DNA of 14,014 nucleotides from CAUZEB01 sp963578655 (GTDB lineage Bacteria; Chloroflexota; Dehalococcoidia; Lucifugimonadales; CAUZEB01). The stretch spans positions 1-14,014 of the forward strand of contig CAUZEB010000036.1 in NCBI GenBank assembly GCA_963578655.1. The letters run 5' to 3'. Numbering within the stretch: position 1 is the stretch's first letter; the number at the start of each line of letters is the position of its first letter. The notes under the pieces are model-generated. The model worked only from the letters and a program-made list of their open reading frames with translations, did not search any database and had not been told where the DNA came from. Both the position numbers and the translations under genes were made by a program. This document shows positions 1 through 6,708 of the stretch, piece by piece.

Positions 1-2
1 TT

Positions 3-962
3 ATTGCCGAGTACTTGGGTATTAAACCAAAGTTTACCGATGGAACTGCTGTAGGGGGATCATCTTTTATTATCCACATAGCCCACGCCATGGCAGCGAT
101 AAAAGCAGGATACTGTGATGTTGCCTTAGTCACACACGGGGAAGCGGGACGTAGCGCCAGAAATAGACCAGGGCTGAACTTATCTGAGCCTGGCCCTCAA
201 TTCGAAATGCCTTACGGATTTATAGGAGCACCTGTATTATATTCCCTGGCTGCTAACAGATATATGCATCAATACGGTGAAAATCGAACCCGAGAGGCAA
301 TGGCTGACATAGCGATAGCAACACGCAAATGGGCTCTTATGAATTCTAAAGCATATATGAAAGAACCCATGACACCAGATGACTATCACAATTCGAGATG
401 GATCTCATGGCCTTTCCATCTACTTGACTGTTGTTTAGTTACAGATGCGGGTGGGGCTTATGTTATAACTACAGCAGAAAGAGCTAGAGACCTTAAAAAG
501 AAGCCAGTTTGGGTTCTTGGAGCAGCAGAAGGTCACGACCACGGAATAATTAGCCAAATGCCTGATATGACATCTACTTGGGCTAGATATTCCGGTCCAA
601 CAGCGTTAAGAAACGCTGGCATCACTCATTCAGACATCGATCTGGCTATGATATACGACTCCTTCACGTATACAGTCCTGGCCACTTTAGAAAGTTTAGG
701 GTTTTGTGGACCTGGCGAGGCACCTGACTTTGTTAAGAATCAACGTACAGCTCCTGGAGGTGATTTCCCTATGAACACATCAGGCGGTGGTCTTTCATAC
801 ACTCATTCAGGTATGTATGGAATGTTTTTAGTCCTTGAAGCTGTTAGACAACTAAGAGGGGAAACTGGCCAGCGCCAGTTAAACGATCCAAAATTGGCTC
901 TAATTAATGGAACGGGAGGGTCCCTATCCTCAACTGGCACTGTAATATTGGGCACTGAATAG
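3..962 (+). CDS. Thiolase-like protein (SCP-x / Ltp2 type), 5'-truncated by window edge
   Basis: The frame is open to the left edge, so this is the C-terminal three quarters or so of a roughly 390-residue thiolase-fold protein. Family hallmarks are the glycine-rich helix start near the left edge (GTAVGGSSF), YDSFTYTVL at about 650-676, PGGDFPMNTSGGGLS followed by a retained His at 804-806, and a C-terminal NGTGGSLSS segment. The nucleophilic Cys of classical thiolases should lie where glycines are encoded at 54-59, and the second Cys (CxG near the C terminus) is also absent. The HDxF motif reads YDSF. The same pattern is known from Ltp2-type retro-aldolases of steroid side-chain breakdown, which work in complex with a DUF35 protein. 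The next gene is exactly such a DUF35 protein. Fold and family are confident; retro-aldol or C-C lyase activity on an acyl-CoA is inferred. Confidence 0.9.
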   Translation: MAEYLGIKPKFTDGTAVGGSSFIIHIAHAMAAIKAGYCDVALVTHGEAGRSARNRPGLNLSEPGPQFEMPYGFIGAPVLYSLAANRYMHQYGENRTREAMADIAIATRKWALMNSKAYMKEPMTPDDYHNSRWISWPFHLLDCCLVTDAGGAYVITTAERARDLKKKPVWVLGAAEGHDHGIISQMPDMTSTWARYSGPTALRNAGITHSDIDLAMIYDSFTYTVLATLESLGFCGPGEAPDFVKNQRTAPGGDFPMNTSGGGLSYTHSGMYGMFLVLEAVRQLRGETGQRQLNDPKLALINGTGGSLSSTGTVILGTE

Positions 963-994
963 AAATTACCAGATAAACAGAAAGGATATTGTTC

Positions 995-1417
995 ATGTCG
1001 CCAACCTACAATAAGCCAATACCTTACCCCCAAGGGGAATCTGATTTCTACTGGCAAAAGGCAAAAGAACACGAGCTGTGGATAAGAAAATGTGACAACT
1101 GCGATAAAGCATATTTTTACCCGAGAGACATATCACCATGCTGCTTCTCGAGAGACACCAGTTGGATCCAAGCGAGCGGAGAAGCAACACTTTTCTCTTA
1201 TGGTATAGTTCATAGATCACCCCATCCTGGATTTAACGAAGAGGCACCATACGTTGTAGCGATAGTGCAATTGGTGGAAGGACCAAAAATGCCCACTAAC
1301 ATTATCCTCGACGAAACACCTACTCCAAAAAATATAACGATTGGAATGCCTTTACACGTGGTCTTCGACGATATTTCCGGTGAAATATCGCTACCCAAAT
1401 TTACACCCATTACTTGA
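995..1417 (+). CDS. DUF35 OB-fold / zinc-ribbon acyl-CoA-binding partner protein
   Basis: A 140-residue protein with the usual DUF35 order: an N-terminal helix (DFYWQKAKEHELWIRKC), a rubredoxin-like zinc ribbon at residues 33-50, then an OB fold (GEATLFSYGIVHRSPHPGF, then EEAPYVVAIVQLVEGP). DUF35 proteins bind thiolase-fold enzymes and help present the acyl-CoA, as in archaeal thiolase/HMG-CoA synthase complexes and Ltp2 aldolase complexes. The ATG at 995 follows AAAGGA by 8 nt; a TTG two codons upstream is less likely. The gene begins 32 nt after the thiolase-like gene, so the two are almost certainly co-transcribed and form one complex. The ribbon is unusual: Cys33 and Cys36 are normal, but the second knuckle reads S-P-C-C where C-P-x-C is expected, so the third ligand position is Ser. 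Confidence 0.9.
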   Translation: MSPTYNKPIPYPQGESDFYWQKAKEHELWIRKCDNCDKAYFYPRDISPCCFSRDTSWIQASGEATLFSYGIVHRSPHPGFNEEAPYVVAIVQLVEGPKMPTNIILDETPTPKNITIGMPLHVVFDDISGEISLPKFTPIT

Positions 1418-1575
1418 TTCAGTAGTAATCCCGAATTAATATAATGGAGGCCACAATCTTGCCTATACACAGTGAAACACGTAACTATTTTATCTGAATA
1501 ATGGAATGTCAATTCGCTGATATACCTTGCCAGAGTTGCCTTATGGTAAATATGGTGGTATCTAGCTACAAGGCA

Positions 1576-1581
1576 TATAAT
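1576..1581 (+). promoter_or_regulatory. Possible -10 element upstream of the luciferase-like gene
   Basis: A perfect TATAAT lies in the 212-nt gap between the DUF35 gene and the luciferase-like gene, 48 nt before the ATG. I see no convincing -35 hexamer 16-18 nt upstream (the sequence there is TGGTGG-like). The rest of the gap (1418-1629) has no ORF or hairpin I would support. Confidence 0.3.
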
Positions 1582-1629
1582 ATCCCGTGCTAGGCCTCAC
1601 TAATAGCCTTTATTGATATGAGGAGCTAA

Positions 1630-2544
1630 ATGAAAATCGGAGTTGTCTTCCCCCAAGCTGAATTAGGCAGTGACGTCAATGCTATTAAAGAATACGTTCT
1701 GAATGCGGAAGACATGGGTTATACTCATGTCTTTATAGCTGATCATGTCTTAGGTGCAGACCCCAAATATCATCAGTCTCCTGGAGCCTCATCCACATCA
1801 CGTAGCATAAGTGCAGAATACACCCATGAGAGTGTGGTTCACGAACCTTTCACTTTAATGGCTTACATCGCTGCTTTAACAGAGACTTTGGAACTCACCA
1901 CAGGTATACTGATTCTTCCGCAAAGGCAAACGGCCCTTGTTGCTAAACAAGCCGCAGAAATTGATGTATTGAGTAATGGACGTATGAGATTAGGGATAGG
2001 TGTAGGCTGGAACCCAGTAGAATTCCAAGCTCTAGGAGAGGATTTTCACAATCGCGGACAAAGAAGTGAAGAACAAATTGAGGTCATGAGAGCCCTTTGG
2101 ACACATAATGTGGTAGATTTTCATGGAAAATGGCACAACATAACTCATGCGGGCATCAATCCTAGACCCATACAACGTCCTATACCTATATGGATAGGAG
2201 CAGGGAGTGGCTCTACGTTAGTTCCAAATGATCACATTTTGAGAAGAATTGCGCGTATAGCGGACGGTTGGTTTCCTATGTTTCCCCCGGATAAACGGGC
2301 TCACTTCACTACAAATCTAATACATCAGTACGCTGAAGAAATCGGGAGAAATCCGGACACTATCGGTATCGAAGGTCGAGTAAGAACAGCTAACAAGACA
2401 CAAAAAGAATGGTATCAAGAAATCAAAGCGTGGGAATTATCTGGAGCAAGCCATCTGGCAGTAGAGACAAGGAAAGCAGGTCTTAAATTTCCTGATCAGC
2501 ATATAAAGGTTATGCGACAATTCAAGGATACTCTACATTCTTAG
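1630..2544 (+). CDS. LLM-class (luciferase-like) F420-dependent oxidoreductase
   Basis: A 304-residue TIM-barrel protein of the bacterial luciferase-like superfamily. Visible family features are the first strand (MKIGVVFPQ), GYTHVFIADHV at residues 30-40 lining the flavin/F420 pocket, TTGILILPQRQ at 90-100, then AKQAAEIDVLSNGRMRLGIGVGWNPVEFQALG at about 105-136, the most diagnostic stretch. The length and the conserved GWNPVEF followed by RGQRSEEQI match the TIGR03619-like Rv2161c type of F420-dependent oxidoreductase. The substrate cannot be read from sequence; the superfamily covers monooxygenases and F420-linked dehydrogenases. The start is supported by AGGAG four nt before the ATG. It lies 212 nt after the DUF35 gene on the same strand and has its own possible promoter. 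Its stop codon overlaps the end of the convergent HAD gene. Confidence 0.88.
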   Translation: MKIGVVFPQAELGSDVNAIKEYVLNAEDMGYTHVFIADHVLGADPKYHQSPGASSTSRSISAEYTHESVVHEPFTLMAYIAALTETLELTTGILILPQRQTALVAKQAAEIDVLSNGRMRLGIGVGWNPVEFQALGEDFHNRGQRSEEQIEVMRALWTHNVVDFHGKWHNITHAGINPRPIQRPIPIWIGAGSGSTLVPNDHILRRIARIADGWFPMFPPDKRAHFTTNLIHQYAEEIGRNPDTIGIEGRVRTANKTQKEWYQEIKAWELSGASHLAVETRKAGLKFPDQHIKVMRQFKDTLHS

Positions 2545-3275
2545 GAATAGTTATTGAGATCTTCTAAGAGTTCGCTTAATCCACGTATGATTTTGTCGGG
2601 CTGAACGTCTAAATTCGCGGGTAGTCCTGCACCATGATTATCCACCCAAATACCCTTAATTCCTAATTGTTTAGGGACAGCCACTTCCCATTCTAAATTG
2701 TCCCCGATCATCCATGTGTGCTCAGGTAAGGAACCGAGATGTCCCATCGCGTGACGATATACTCTTCTATCCGGCTTACCGAATCCAAATTGCTCTTCTA
2801 TAACAATACAATCAAAGTAATACTCTAGGCCAAATTTGGTAATCTTACTCCATTGCAAACGCCCGTTCCCATTGGTAATTAATGCCAATTTGACGCCTCT
2901 TTCCATCAATGTCGAAAGTAACTCCTTAGCGCCTGGAAATGGATGTATCTGCTCATCTCTACGCGTTTGATAAGCTTCTCCCATTTCGGAAGCCATTCCA
3001 ACATCATCCACGCCCAACCTTGCAAGAGCCCACAATGCTACCTCTTTCGCCGATAGCGAAGGATTAAGACGGCCTCTACGATGTCTCTCAGGATCACTCC
3101 AATATAATGTTCTCTCAATTTCAATCGCATCAAATAGCTGTTTACTATCGTGCGTTTCTAGTTTTTCAGCGAACTTTTTAGAAACCGTGCACCAAATCTG
3201 GCCAGCCAAAGTAGTACTGGCAAGAATAGTGTCGTCCAGATCAAAAAGAATAGCATTAGGTAACTGATAGTTCAT
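2541..3275 (-). CDS. HAD-superfamily hydrolase (subfamily IA)
   Basis: A 244-residue haloacid-dehalogenase-fold phosphatase. All four motifs are present: motif I FDLDDT (nucleophile Asp12, acid/base Asp14), motif II ITNG (Thr134), motif III Lys167 in FGKPD, and motif IV GDNLEWE (Asp192, with Glu197 where the second acid is commonly Asp). The cap domain, at about residues 20-110, is helical, as in the phosphoglycolate phosphatase and YjjG-like group. A small phosphorylated metabolite is the likely substrate; which one cannot be told. The ATG at 3275 lacks a strong ribosome-binding site. The gene starts 35 nt after the DUF971 gene and is probably in its operon. Its TAA and the TAG of the convergent luciferase-like gene overlap (positions 2541-2544). 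Confidence 0.88.
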   Translation of the reverse strand: MNYQLPNAILFDLDDTILASTTLAGQIWCTVSKKFAEKLETHDSKQLFDAIEIERTLYWSDPERHRRGRLNPSLSAKEVALWALARLGVDDVGMASEMGEAYQTRRDEQIHPFPGAKELLSTLMERGVKLALITNGNGRLQWSKITKFGLEYYFDCIVIEEQFGFGKPDRRVYRHAMGHLGSLPEHTWMIGDNLEWEVAVPKQLGIKGIWVDNHGAGLPANLDVQPDKIIRGLSELLEDLNNYS

Positions 3276-3310
3276 GTTTTACTTCAAGCAACCTTTTTAC
3301 TGATTTACCA

Positions 3311-3634
3311 CTAAGCTTCCGATGGATGGCAATTTACACAATTACATAATTTACGAAGCATATCGAATGGATAAATACCAGTGTAATGCCCATCACTCCA
3401 CAAAAATTGTACAGCATATCTACCCACCATAAGATAATCTTCGGCTCTAATATCTGACGGGACGCTAGCAGGATCAAGTAATTGACGTTTGCTCCACTCT
3501 TCTACGCACTCAGCACACCCACAATTTATCCTCAATTCTTTTGCACCGTACTGGCTATTGTGACAGTCGTTCCACTGAATTATAATGCTATCTCCTGTCA
3601 ACTTAATATTGTCGACACCCAATTTAGCTGTCAT
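3311..3634 (-). CDS. DUF971 protein (gamma-butyrobetaine hydroxylase N-terminal-like domain)
   Basis: A 107-residue single-domain protein matching the DUF971/GBBH-like N-terminal family: a basic LR-x2-C-x-C-x2-C segment (residues 34-43), then RQLLDPASVP, MVGRYAVQFLWSDGH and TGIYPFDMLR. This domain is the Zn-binding N-terminal part of gamma-butyrobetaine hydroxylase. It also occurs alone in bacteria and fused to Mrp/HCF101-type Fe-S scaffold ATPases, where a role in metal or Fe-S handling has been suggested. The protein has a second Cys cluster of the same spacing at its C terminus (Cys97, 99, 102), so it carries two CxCxxC motifs plus Cys24. A GAGGA motif just upstream fixes the ATG at 3634. 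The HAD gene follows 35 nt downstream. Function is unknown. Confidence 0.85.
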   Translation of the reverse strand: MTAKLGVDNIKLTGDSIIIQWNDCHNSQYGAKELRINCGCAECVEEWSKRQLLDPASVPSDIRAEDYLMVGRYAVQFLWSDGHYTGIYPFDMLRKLCNCVNCHPSEA

Positions 3635-3733
3635 AAAGACTCCTCTTTAAAAAGTCATTCAAAATAGGCAAGCAGTGATACCTAGAACATTTTTGGTTTA
3701 ATCAATGCTAAGCCATAGTGAAGATACTGAATA

Positions 3734-4813
3734 TTACCTATGAACAATGTACAACTCCCTTTCCAGGAGAGGTAATTCCAACCATACACCTCCGTTACGA
3801 TGACTCTCAGCTATGGCAAAACATGCTTCGGTAATGTGATGCGACAGATCCACATTGCTACGCGTCGGTTCTCCTGTTTCATAAGCTTGAATCAGATCCT
3901 CCATAAGCCATATAACACTACTAGTCAATTCGACGGACGGACTATTAATATTCTGCCAATTTCCTGGAACGGGTAATCCTGTCATAGGATGTAACCCTGA
4001 GCTTGGTCCTGCTCTCCTGACATTTATTTCCAAGCCTCCATTTTGAATACGAACTGAGCCTTCACTCCCTATGACCTCATATTCTTCAGATCTTCCTGGG
4101 ATGGAGAATCCTCTTATCCCGTTAGAGAACAAAATCTCGAAGGTAGCATTTGGATCTTCCTTCATAAAATTATCTCTAATCTCTAAGTCTCGTGGTTCTA
4201 GTTCACCTCTAACTGCCTTTATTGAAGGATCTCCCAACAAGTAAGAAAAAGTGTCTATCTCATGAATCTTATTATGAAGTAACGGGGTCCGATTATAATA
4301 AATGGTAGCCTTAGGCTCCCCGATACCCCCTCGAGTTATCAACTTAGACACTGCCTCAAATCGTGTGTCAAAGCGTTTTAAAACTCCTTGGTTAAACAAA
4401 GTTCCGTTATTCTTACACGCATGTAGTACCGCGTCAGCCTCCGTCAACGATCCTCCCATTGCTTTTTCCAAATAAAGCATGGGCACACCAGCGTTAGCAA
4501 CTGCGACGCCCATTTCGGAGTGTAAAGGGCCATTTGTTAAAACGGCCACCATGTCGGGGTGCTCATTCTCAATCATTTGCATATAGTTTTCGTAAACCGC
4601 TGCAACTTCCCAGCGCTCACTAAAGGTTTCACGTTTTGCAGGATCGATATCTGCCCCAGCGACTAGTTCAAGGCGCTCACTAGCTTTACATGAAGCTGCT
4701 ACAGATACCTTCCCACCAAGTGGCACACTATAACCACGGCTATCATGTCCCTCGTCGTCTATCGTGCTTGCCATTCTACCGAGACCAATAATCGCTACAC
4801 GATATGTTTTCAT
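3734..4813 (-). CDS. Gfo/Idh/MocA-family NAD(P)-dependent oxidoreductase (first copy)
   Basis: A 359-residue protein with an N-terminal Rossmann fold (AIIGLGRMA, residues 7-15) and a C-terminal alpha/beta substrate domain. It belongs to a variant with a long insertion after the first glycine loop (STIDDEGHDSRGY and onward, about residues 16-45) before the LVAGADID strand that reads the cofactor. The usual EKP motif is EKA (residues 116-118), so the lysine is kept and the proline lost. His184 and Asp187 (KIHEIDTF) match the catalytic His/Asp pair of the family. Substrates are typically sugars, inositols or their derivatives; here unknown. An ideal AGGAGG (4819-4824) five nt upstream fixes the ATG at 4813 rather than the TTG one codon earlier. 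It is transcribed divergently from the ASKHA gene across a region rich in inverted repeats. Confidence 0.87.
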   Translation of the reverse strand: MKTYRVAIIGLGRMASTIDDEGHDSRGYSVPLGGKVSVAASCKASERLELVAGADIDPAKRETFSERWEVAAVYENYMQMIENEHPDMVAVLTNGPLHSEMGVAVANAGVPMLYLEKAMGGSLTEADAVLHACKNNGTLFNQGVLKRFDTRFEAVSKLITRGGIGEPKATIYYNRTPLLHNKIHEIDTFSYLLGDPSIKAVRGELEPRDLEIRDNFMKEDPNATFEILFSNGIRGFSIPGRSEEYEVIGSEGSVRIQNGGLEINVRRAGPSSGLHPMTGLPVPGNWQNINSPSVELTSSVIWLMEDLIQAYETGEPTRSNVDLSHHITEACFAIAESHRNGGVWLELPLLERELYIVHR

Positions 4814-4890
4814 CAATGCCTCCTATGAATACGTTCTTTTACGATGTAAATAAGTAATGCTTAGTTAAGCCCTTTAGACAGTGGGCCATA

Positions 4891-4963
4891 TTAATATCCA
4901 TCATAATATCATGTCCACATGGTCATGATAAGCAAACACTTAGAAAAAGTTTTTGGATATTAA
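4891..4963. repeat. 10-bp inverted repeat flanking a palindrome in the divergent promoter region
   Basis: TTAATATCCA at 4891-4900 is the exact reverse complement of TGGATATTAA at 4954-4963. The 53 nt between them contain the 24-bp near-palindrome at 4907-4930. The two symmetry centres are about 8 nt apart, so these are two separate dyads rather than one long hairpin. Confidence 0.6.
4907..4930. promoter_or_regulatory. Operator-like 24-bp near-palindrome between divergent genes
   Basis: The 24-bp element has perfect 7-bp outer arms, TATCATG (4907-4913) and CATGATA (4924-4930). Ten of its twelve base pairs are self-complementary overall, including an inner CCA/TGG. It lies 93 nt upstream of the Gfo/Idh/MocA start and 104 nt upstream of the ASKHA start. 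This size and symmetry are typical of a dimeric transcription-factor site; no regulator gene is in the window, so the binding protein is unknown. Confidence 0.45.
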
Positions 4964-5018
4964 ATGATTTATTGATTGATATCCCGTAATTAGGTTAGCC
5001 AAGGTGCAAAGTTAAGTG

Positions 5019-5024
5019 TAAAAT
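5019..5024 (+). promoter_or_regulatory. Possible -10 element giving a leaderless ASKHA transcript
   Basis: TAAAAT ends 10 nt before the ATG at 5035, so transcription would begin at or next to the start codon. No Shine-Dalgarno sequence precedes this ATG, and an in-frame stop at 4996-4998 limits any upstream start. The -35 region is weak (TTAGCC-like). The call rests mainly on spacing. Confidence 0.3.
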
Positions 5025-5034
5025 AGTTAGTATT

Positions 5035-6678
5035 ATGTCTCCTTTATACCATGAAGGTCGCAAAATCGACCTGGCTTACAATAAAACGCTGTTCGACTAT
5101 GCCGATAAACTGAAGATTAGGGTCCCAACGTCATGTGGCAGAAATGGTGATTGCCACGAGTGCATAGTCCAAGTAAAAAGGGGATCCCATGGATTAAATC
5201 TACCCGACTTTTCGGAAAGTTTCCTCAGGGAGAATTTTCGCTTGGCCTGCCAAGCGAAAATTCTTGATATAGACACTGATATGGAATTTAGTGTATTACG
5301 TCGCCAACCCCAGATACTAACACATGCTATGAAGCGTCCTTTCAAGATTGATCCACTAACAACACATCATCAAGGGGGAGTGTATTATAACCAGGAGCGT
5401 ATAGACAAATATAGAGGTAGGATCCTTGGAATAGCTGTAGACGTAGGCACCACCACAGTGGTAATTAATCTTTCGGACTTGGAGACTGGAGATGTTATTT
5501 CGACCACATCCTTTGAAAATCCGCAAAGGTTCGGTGGCAGCGATATTATGCACCGTATTTCATATGATGGAGGGGAATTCAAGGGAGAACTAAAAAACAC
5601 AATCATATCGGCTATCAACTTCGAGATAGGTGAAATGACCAGAGCGTCGAATTTACATCGACGACTTATCTACGAGGTTGTCATAGTAGGTAACACGACT
5701 ATGAGAGACATTTTGTTCGGGATAAATGTCGAAACTATAGGCGAAAAGCCATATAAATCAATTATAGAACTTGAGATGGATAGAGGTTTAAGAACAACTA
5801 CTTCACTAAATGTGCCAGCGAAAGAGATAGGGCTCCGTGTGTTTCCAAACGCTAACGTATATGGTGGACCCATACTCGGGTGTCATATAGGAGCAGACAT
5901 AGCAGCAGATTTGCTGACGATAGCTATGGACAAAGAAGAGGGGAATGTAATGCTGGTGGACATTGGTACCAATACCGAAGTTATAGTAGGTAATAGACAT
6001 CGTATGTTAGCAGCGTCATGCCCCGCAGGACCAGCTTTTGAGGGTGGAGAAGTCAAATATGGTATGCCTGGGTATGAAGGAGCTGTAGAGTCTGTAAAAA
6101 TAACGAAAGGACAGGTGAATTTCACAACCATTGGCAACACGACACCTAATGGCATTTGTGGTTCAGGATTAGTCGACCTATTATCTGAATTGCGCAAATC
6201 AGGAAAAATGAACGAACTTGGAGCCCTCGAAGACGGTGAGTCAGAGTTTTTCTTCGATTCCGAGAATTCACTATCCATATCAAGAAGAGATATAAGTGCT
6301 CTAGCACAGGCAAAATCAGCAAATTTCTCAGGGCAGTTCATAATTTTAAGGAATTTTCGAGAATCTATCGAAAACATAAATAAGCTTTACCTATCTGGTG
6401 GATTCGCCAACTTCATAGACGTGGAAAATGCGAAAAATATCGGATTTATAGCTGACATCCCATCTGAACGAGTTGTAAAAGTCGGTAATGCGTCCATAGA
6501 AGGTGCAACAATAATGTTGTTATCAGGGGCTTTACGAAATGCCGTAGAACAGTTGATTCTCAATGTAGAACACGTAGAATTAGAGACTACTCCAGACTTT
6601 TTTGATATTTTTGTAGAAGGATGCATGTTTAAACCTATGGTGATGCCGAACCACGACTTCACTAAACAAACTTCATGA
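5035..6678 (+). CDS. ASKHA-domain 2Fe-2S ferredoxin, RACo-like corrinoid reductive activator
   Basis: A 547-residue protein with a plant-type [2Fe-2S] ferredoxin domain (Cys34, Cys40, Cys43, Cys72; C-x5-C-x2-C-x28-C), a linker to about residue 125, then an actin-like ATPase region. That region has DVGTTT (136-141) and DIGTNT (309-314) as phosphate loops, VGNTTM (218-223), GICGSGLVD (373-381) and SGGFANF (454-460). This is the layout of RACo/RamA-type proteins (DUF4445 C-terminal domain), which use ATP and the iron-sulfur cluster to reduce inactive Co(II) corrinoid proteins to Co(I) in methyl-transfer systems. All cluster ligands and nucleotide loops are intact. It heads a plus-strand run, with the hydroxyacid dehydrogenase 30 nt downstream. 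No corrinoid protein or methyltransferase lies nearby, so the target is unknown. The start is the only plausible one but has no ribosome-binding site. Confidence 0.9.
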   Translation: MSPLYHEGRKIDLAYNKTLFDYADKLKIRVPTSCGRNGDCHECIVQVKRGSHGLNLPDFSESFLRENFRLACQAKILDIDTDMEFSVLRRQPQILTHAMKRPFKIDPLTTHHQGGVYYNQERIDKYRGRILGIAVDVGTTTVVINLSDLETGDVISTTSFENPQRFGGSDIMHRISYDGGEFKGELKNTIISAINFEIGEMTRASNLHRRLIYEVVIVGNTTMRDILFGINVETIGEKPYKSIIELEMDRGLRTTTSLNVPAKEIGLRVFPNANVYGGPILGCHIGADIAADLLTIAMDKEEGNVMLVDIGTNTEVIVGNRHRMLAASCPAGPAFEGGEVKYGMPGYEGAVESVKITKGQVNFTTIGNTTPNGICGSGLVDLLSELRKSGKMNELGALEDGESEFFFDSENSLSISRRDISALAQAKSANFSGQFIILRNFRESIENINKLYLSGGFANFIDVENAKNIGFIADIPSERVVKVGNASIEGATIMLLSGALRNAVEQLILNVEHVELETTPDFFDIFVEGCMFKPMVMPNHDFTKQTS

Positions 6679-6708
6679 TACTCCATTGAGAAGGTCGAGG
6701 TATATTCC

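Noticed and set aside
1210..1512. 100-codon open frame on the minus strand reaching into the gap after the DUF35 gene
   Set aside because: Mostly opposite the DUF35 OB-fold coding sequence, with no recognisable domain. The part within the gap adds nothing that looks coding.
4868..4886. Short GCCC/GGGC inverted repeat near 4868-4886
   Set aside because: Four-bp arms with no position or partner that suggests function; weaker than the neighbouring palindrome and likely chance.
5883..6377. 164-codon open frame on the minus strand
   Set aside because: It lies wholly opposite the strongly conserved ASKHA domain; its translation shows no recognisable motif and it has no ribosome-binding site. It is a shadow frame.
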